DNA from: Candidatus Limnocylindrales bacterium
GTDB lineage: Bacteria; Desulfobacterota; Binatia; UBA1149; CAITLU01
NCBI GenBank assembly: GCA_035626395.1
Contig: DASPNR010000046.1
Span: 1-39,932, forward strand
Reading direction: 5' to 3'
Length of the DNA: 39,932 nt
In this document: positions 36,848 to 39,932 of the stretch, piece after piece
Numbering within the stretch: position 1 is the stretch's first letter
How the letters are laid out: each line of letters starts with the position of its first letter
Position numbers and translations under genes: made by a program
Notes under the pieces: generated by a model
Databases searched by the model: none
The model's input: only the letters and a program-made list of their open reading frames with translations
Told to the model about the DNA's origin: nothing

Positions 36848-38148
36848 GCTGCCATCCATTGACGCTCGGTATGCGCAAGATCTCCAAACTGCAGATACTC
36901 ACCTCGCCAGGCCAGCTTGATGATCCCGGTCGGGCCGTGGCGGTTCTTGCAGACGTTGGCGAAGGCGATGCCTCGAAATCGCTCCTCTGCCTCGTACTCG
37001 AAGGGGCGGTACAGCGTGTAGATCTGGTCGGCCTCGCGCTCAATGTGCCCTGACTCTGCGATGTCGCCCATGTACGGCACCCGGCCCATGCCGTCCTGCC
37101 CCATTGGCCGCTTCTCGACGTCACGGCTCACCTGCGCCAATGCCACCACCACGATGTCGAGCTCGCGGGCGATGTTCTTCAGCTGCGTTACGACGTCACC
37201 GACTTGCAACCGCATGTCTCGGCCTTCACCGCCGGTGATTTTCTGGATGTAATCCACCAGCAGCAGCCGAATGTTGTTTTCGTACTTCCAGCGACGGGCC
37301 TGACGTTGGATGTCCTGGATCGATGGCCCGGGTCGATCGAACAGCCAGACTGGGCGCGCTGAGAGCGCATTGGCTGCGGCGTTGATGCGGGCCCACTCTG
37401 CATCCTCGAGCTTGCCTCGGCGCATGTTGTGCAAGCTGATGGAGCCGTTGATTGCCATCAGGCGCATCCCGATCTGCGCGCGTCCCTGCTCACCGCTGAC
37501 CATGCCGGTTGCGACGCCAGAACCCAGCATGGTGTTCAGCGCCCAGGCTGTTTTGCCCATTGCCGGCCGAGCTGCAACCACGATCAGGTCACCGCCGTGC
37601 ATCCCGCCGAGGCTGTCGTCCAGGTCACGGATGCCGGTGCTGATCCCGGTCGGCTTGCCATCGGCCTGGTGCGCTTGGTCGATGAGGTCAATCGCGGCAC
37701 CCACCGCCGACTTCACGTGGCAATGCCAGTCCTGGGAGGTCGCGTTGATCGCCATCAGCTGGCGGATCGCGTAGTCCACCGCGCCGGCAACGTCGTTGTT
37801 CGCAGCCTCCTGCAACTCCGCGGCAATCTGCAGCGCTTGCCGCGTTCTTGCCGCGGTCTTGATCGCTCGGGCGTAGCTGTCGATGCCAGATCCCCGGAAG
37901 TTGTCCGCAACCATGCCCGTCGTGACCTGCAGCCACTTCCGGCCGGTGGCTCGCTCGAGGAAATCCGCGACCGTCACGGGTTCGGCAACTTCGCCGTCTG
38001 CCGTGATCGTGCAGATGGCTTCGTAGACCTGCCGGTGTTGGGCGCTGAGGAAATCCGTCGCTGCGAGCTCTGCGGTTTGCAACAGCGAGTTGTCCAGCAT
38101 CAGCCGGCCAAGCAGGGTGTTTTCGGCTTCGAGGATTGTGGCGCTCAT
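36844..38148 (-). CDS. dnaB: DnaB-like replicative helicase
   Basis: 434 aa. N-terminal DnaB domain (EAENTLLGRLMLDNSLLQTA), linker, then RecA-type motor: Walker A ARPAMGKTA, Walker B LLLVDYIQKI, sensor region VVALAQVSRDVEKRP and arginine-finger block EREADQIYTLYRP. Normal family length. Coupled to the initiator gene by ATGA. It would unwind the phage origin, loaded by the initiator or host factors. Confidence 0.92.
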   Translation of the reverse strand: MSATILEAENTLLGRLMLDNSLLQTAELAATDFLSAQHRQVYEAICTITADGEVAEPVTVADFLERATGRKWLQVTTGMVADNFRGSGIDSYARAIKTAARTRQALQIAAELQEAANNDVAGAVDYAIRQLMAINATSQDWHCHVKSAVGAAIDLIDQAHQADGKPTGISTGIRDLDDSLGGMHGGDLIVVAARPAMGKTAWALNTMLGSGVATGMVSGEQGRAQIGMRLMAINGSISLHNMRRGKLEDAEWARINAAANALSARPVWLFDRPGPSIQDIQRQARRWKYENNIRLLLVDYIQKITGGEGRDMRLQVGDVVTQLKNIARELDIVVVALAQVSRDVEKRPMGQDGMGRVPYMGDIAESGHIEREADQIYTLYRPFEYEAEERFRGIAFANVCKNRHGPTGIIKLAWRGEYLQFGDLAHTERQWMAA

Positions 38149-38951
38149 GTTCCGAAGGCCCTCGCTCGTGGCGCCGCTGCAATCTGCTGGCTTGCATAGC
38201 CATTCCGCTTCTGCCGAAGCGAGACATCACGGATCCGGTTTCTCCAGGTAGCAACCCAATCAAGCTTCAACCCCTTCGGCCCTGGCACGCCGACCCAGTA
38301 ATCCTCGAACTCAGCCGTAGCGGCCTTCACATCGACGTTCGGGTACTGTTCGGCAGCCCAGGAGCGCATCGCGTCTGTCAGCGGGAACGGGATAGCGATC
38401 CGTGTTCCCTTTGCGCGAGCAGGTTTGTCATCAGCGCCGGAGGCGCGAGCTTCTGGTGTGTTGTGTTCCTGTTCTGTTCCTGATCTGTTCTGTTCAGAGG
38501 AAGCCCCTTCCAAGGGGCTTTTTGATCCCTTGCCTGGGGCTATATAAAGGTGGAAATCATCCCCGTACCTGGCGATGAACTCTGCGATGAAGGGCAACTC
38601 GGGGACTGTCAGGAGGTATTGCTGAACGCCTTTGCAGCGCTTGTCTGAAGCCTGCAGGCCTTGGCCTATCTGCCAAGCAGCCATTTCCTTGACCCAGATC
38701 CACTCCGAGGTCTCGTCGTATACGCAAAATCCATCTTCAGATAGCGATCGAAGGGCCTTCGAAGCCCCTTCCGGAGATATGCCAACCTCGTGGCATAGGT
38801 ACATCATTGGCAAGTAGTACAGCCCGCTCTGATGGGAGTGCGGGCTGGTGATGAGATAAAACGCAACCCTCTGCGCATCAGGATCTTTTCGCAGGCGCTT
38901 GCCGGTGGCGCCGGTCCAGAACAAAGGAGAGACGGTTGCGTATGGGCGCAT
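38145..38951 (-). CDS. Replication initiator (O/DnaT-like)
   Basis: 268 aa. N-terminal winged-helix region (VGISPEGASKALRSLSEDGF, MSP-like), a low-complexity linker (about 148-175, SEQNRSGTEQEHNTPEAR), and a C-terminal DnaT-like helicase-loading domain (SWAAEQYPNVDVKAATAEFE, DWVATWRNRIRDV). Same order as lambda O-type initiators, followed by the helicase gene. TAATG overlap upstream. Confidence 0.78.
   Translation of the reverse strand: MRPYATVSPLFWTGATGKRLRKDPDAQRVAFYLITSPHSHQSGLYYLPMMYLCHEVGISPEGASKALRSLSEDGFCVYDETSEWIWVKEMAAWQIGQGLQASDKRCKGVQQYLLTVPELPFIAEFIARYGDDFHLYIAPGKGSKSPLEGASSEQNRSGTEQEHNTPEARASGADDKPARAKGTRIAIPFPLTDAMRSWAAEQYPNVDVKAATAEFEDYWVGVPGPKGLKLDWVATWRNRIRDVSLRQKRNGYASQQIAAAPRARAFGT
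38463..38550. other. Candidate replication origin inside initiator gene
   Basis: Two copies of CTGTTCTGTTC (38469-38479, 38485-38495) 16 bp apart, a related TGTGTTC before them, then a 20-bp hairpin AAGCCCCTTCCAAGGGGCTT (38501-38520), then an AT-rich CTATATAAAGG (38540-38550). They encode the low-complexity linker of the initiator, as lambda iterons do within gene O. Confidence 0.5.
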
Positions 38952-39472
38952 TACTGCTCTTCTCGCTTTGATGGCAGCCCATGGACGGTAATCTCGAAGA
39001 CAGCCCTGCTGTCGAGCGGCTCTATCGACATAAACTCTTCCAGCTCTTCGGGTTGAACAGGAAATGCGAGCCTTGCGTAGAATCCTCGAGACTCCGACCA
39101 GCCATTGAGCTGGTACGTATGATTTTTAAGCTCCTCCTCCACCTCGTCTGGGAAAAGCTCCTCAAGTGCCAGGCAGCCAAGCGCGAAACCTAGCACCTGC
39201 TCAATCTCTCCGGCGGAGAGCCGCGCTAGCGTTTCATCCAATCGCTTTCTAACTGAGTGTTTCTCTTCATGACACTCATGGCATAGCGCCTCGAGTTCAT
39301 GGTCGGAATACTCCCAAGGCATTGCGCCCTTTCGGTACAGCTTGTGGTGCACATGCAGGGTCTTGTCGGTTGCCTCGCAAGACTCACAGCTGAAACCTGA
39401 TCTATCCAGGATCTCGAGTCGCTTTCTCTGCCACCTCGGATCCAGAAGCTTTTCCGAATATGTCTTCGCCAT
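38951..39472 (-). CDS. HNH-type nuclease-like protein
   Basis: 173 aa from ATG 39472 with a GGGAGCG site; a start at 39568 (coupled by ATGA, 32 more residues) is the alternative. MAKTYSEKLLDPRWQRKRLE, CESCEA, HVHHKLYRKG and ALCHECHEEKH give a treble-clef HNH domain with the HH and CxxC pairs. The C-terminal half is acidic. May cut DNA; some relatives may lack activity. Confidence 0.75.
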   Translation of the reverse strand: MAKTYSEKLLDPRWQRKRLEILDRSGFSCESCEATDKTLHVHHKLYRKGAMPWEYSDHELEALCHECHEEKHSVRKRLDETLARLSAGEIEQVLGFALGCLALEELFPDEVEEELKNHTYQLNGWSESRGFYARLAFPVQPEELEEFMSIEPLDSRAVFEITVHGLPSKREEQ

Positions 39473-39564
39473 TCGCGCTCCCGTAGCACCCCGAGATAGA
39501 GAACAGCGCGCCAGGGCGGCTCGGGAAACCGCCTTTTCGGTAGCTAACCTATGCGCGCTGCAAT

Positions 39565-39771
39565 TCATCGCACCCCCGCCTGCCGCTTAAGGTCTTCCAA
39601 CCGCCGCCACACCCGCAGGTACTCATCGAGCTTGACGATGCCGCGCACGCGCTCGAACTCGGCCTGTGCGGCATTGAGCTCGACGTTGGTGATGGCGATG
39701 GCCGCCTCCAGCTCCGGGTCCATGCGCAGCTCCTGGGCCAGCGTGACGGCGTCCTGGGGGTCGGGGGTCAT
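39565..39771 (-). CDS. Small helical protein
   Basis: 68 aa starting at ATG 39771, which overlaps the stop of the junction gene. Charged helices (LEAAIAITNVELNAAQAEFE). Unknown function; links the early genes to the HNH and replication genes on the circle. Confidence 0.62.
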   Translation of the reverse strand: MTPDPQDAVTLAQELRMDPELEAAIAITNVELNAAQAEFERVRGIVKLDEYLRVWRRLEDLKRQAGVR

Positions 39772-39932
39772 GCAGCTGGCAGTCCTGCTTGCTCCGCGGC
39801 CCAGTTACGCATACGCAACCAGCGATCCTCGGGCGTCTCACGTTTCCATGTGCCCTGGTCATTGTGGTACATGACTTCCCGCGCGAGCTGATGAGCGATG
39901 TTGAATTCTTGGCCCAAAGACTTGTAGTCGTA
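39768..39932 (-). CDS. 3' part of junction-spanning gene
   Basis: Continuation of the gene that begins at 384; reads ...RMRNWAAEQAGLPAA and stops with TGA at 39768. Bases 39792-39932 duplicate 1-141, so this part repeats 47 codons and adds the last 24 nt not present at the left end. The TGA overlaps the next ATG (ATGA). Confidence 0.85.
   Translation of the reverse strand, partial: YDYKSLGQEFNIAHQLAREVMYHNDQGTWKRETPEDRWLRMRNWAAEQAGLPAA
39792..39932. repeat. Terminal direct repeat, copy 2 (assembly overlap)
   Basis: Identical to bases 1-141. Trimming one copy gives the circular genome and restores the junction gene. Confidence 0.93.

Noticed and set aside
38501..38523. Hairpin plus T-run as a + strand terminator
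   Set aside because: No + strand transcript is expected here; it lies inside the minus-strand initiator gene next to direct repeats, so an origin element is the better reading.
1..39932. CRISPR array, rRNA or insertion sequence
   Set aside because: No regularly spaced repeats, rRNA-like sequence or transposase gene seen on either strand.

Overview
The window is one complete, circularly closed temperate phage genome of about 39.8 kb. Its last 141 bases repeat its first 141, and one gene reads across that junction, so the repeat is an assembly overlap and not a biological terminal repeat. There is no tape-measure gene. There are a P22-gp10-like tail hub, internal virion proteins and a terminase/portal/coat set, all of which point to a short-tailed (podovirus-type) virion. 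The Rz/Rz1 spanin pair requires a Gram-negative host. The attP core is the 5' half of a tRNA-Thr(CGU) gene resembling E. coli thrW, which suggests a proteobacterium, probably a gammaproteobacterium. Base composition looks GC-rich (about 60% by eye). No host species can be named from the sequence.

Layout. (1) The immunity region (about 2.7-4.05 kb) holds a leftward YdaS/Cro-like gene and a rightward repressor gene that is followed by a lipoprotein and a membrane peptide and closed by a terminator. Repressor-type operators sit in the cro/repressor gap and again at 4007-4047, where a near-copy of the cro promoter drives the second, rightward lytic operon. (2) The rightward operon (4.08-15.8 kb, + strand) contains some three dozen mostly tiny, overlapping genes. 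Recognisable products are a DUF551 protein, a Sak4-like recombinase with an SSB partner, a run of coiled-coil proteins, an excisionase and a tyrosine integrase next to attP, then zinc-ribbon proteins and an orphan HicB-like protein. (3) The leftward operon (- strand) runs from cro at 3.0 kb through two tandem LuxR-type HTH proteins, crosses the contig junction, and continues with an HNH protein, a replication initiator carrying iteron-like repeats, a DnaB helicase, a RyR-like protein and a RuvC-like resolvase (39.8-35 kb). It then carries the late genes: TerS, TerL, portal, scaffold-like protein, coat, tail adaptor, tail hub, GNAT, ejection-type proteins and fibre, and ends with lysis (endolysin, holin, Rz/Rz1) at 15.8 kb, convergent with the rightward operon.

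How it fits together. In the lysogen one repressor can shut both lytic operons through the shared promoter/operator design while the repressor-lipoprotein-membrane peptide unit stays on. In lytic growth the left operon supplies replication and then virion and lysis proteins, with the paired LuxR-type HTH proteins and a 50-bp AT-rich palindromic gap before TerS as candidates for late control. The right operon supplies recombination and integration functions plus many small host-interaction candidates. Nearly every gene pair overlaps by ATGA, GTGA or TGATG, and I used this to choose starts and to find several genes shorter than 60 codons.
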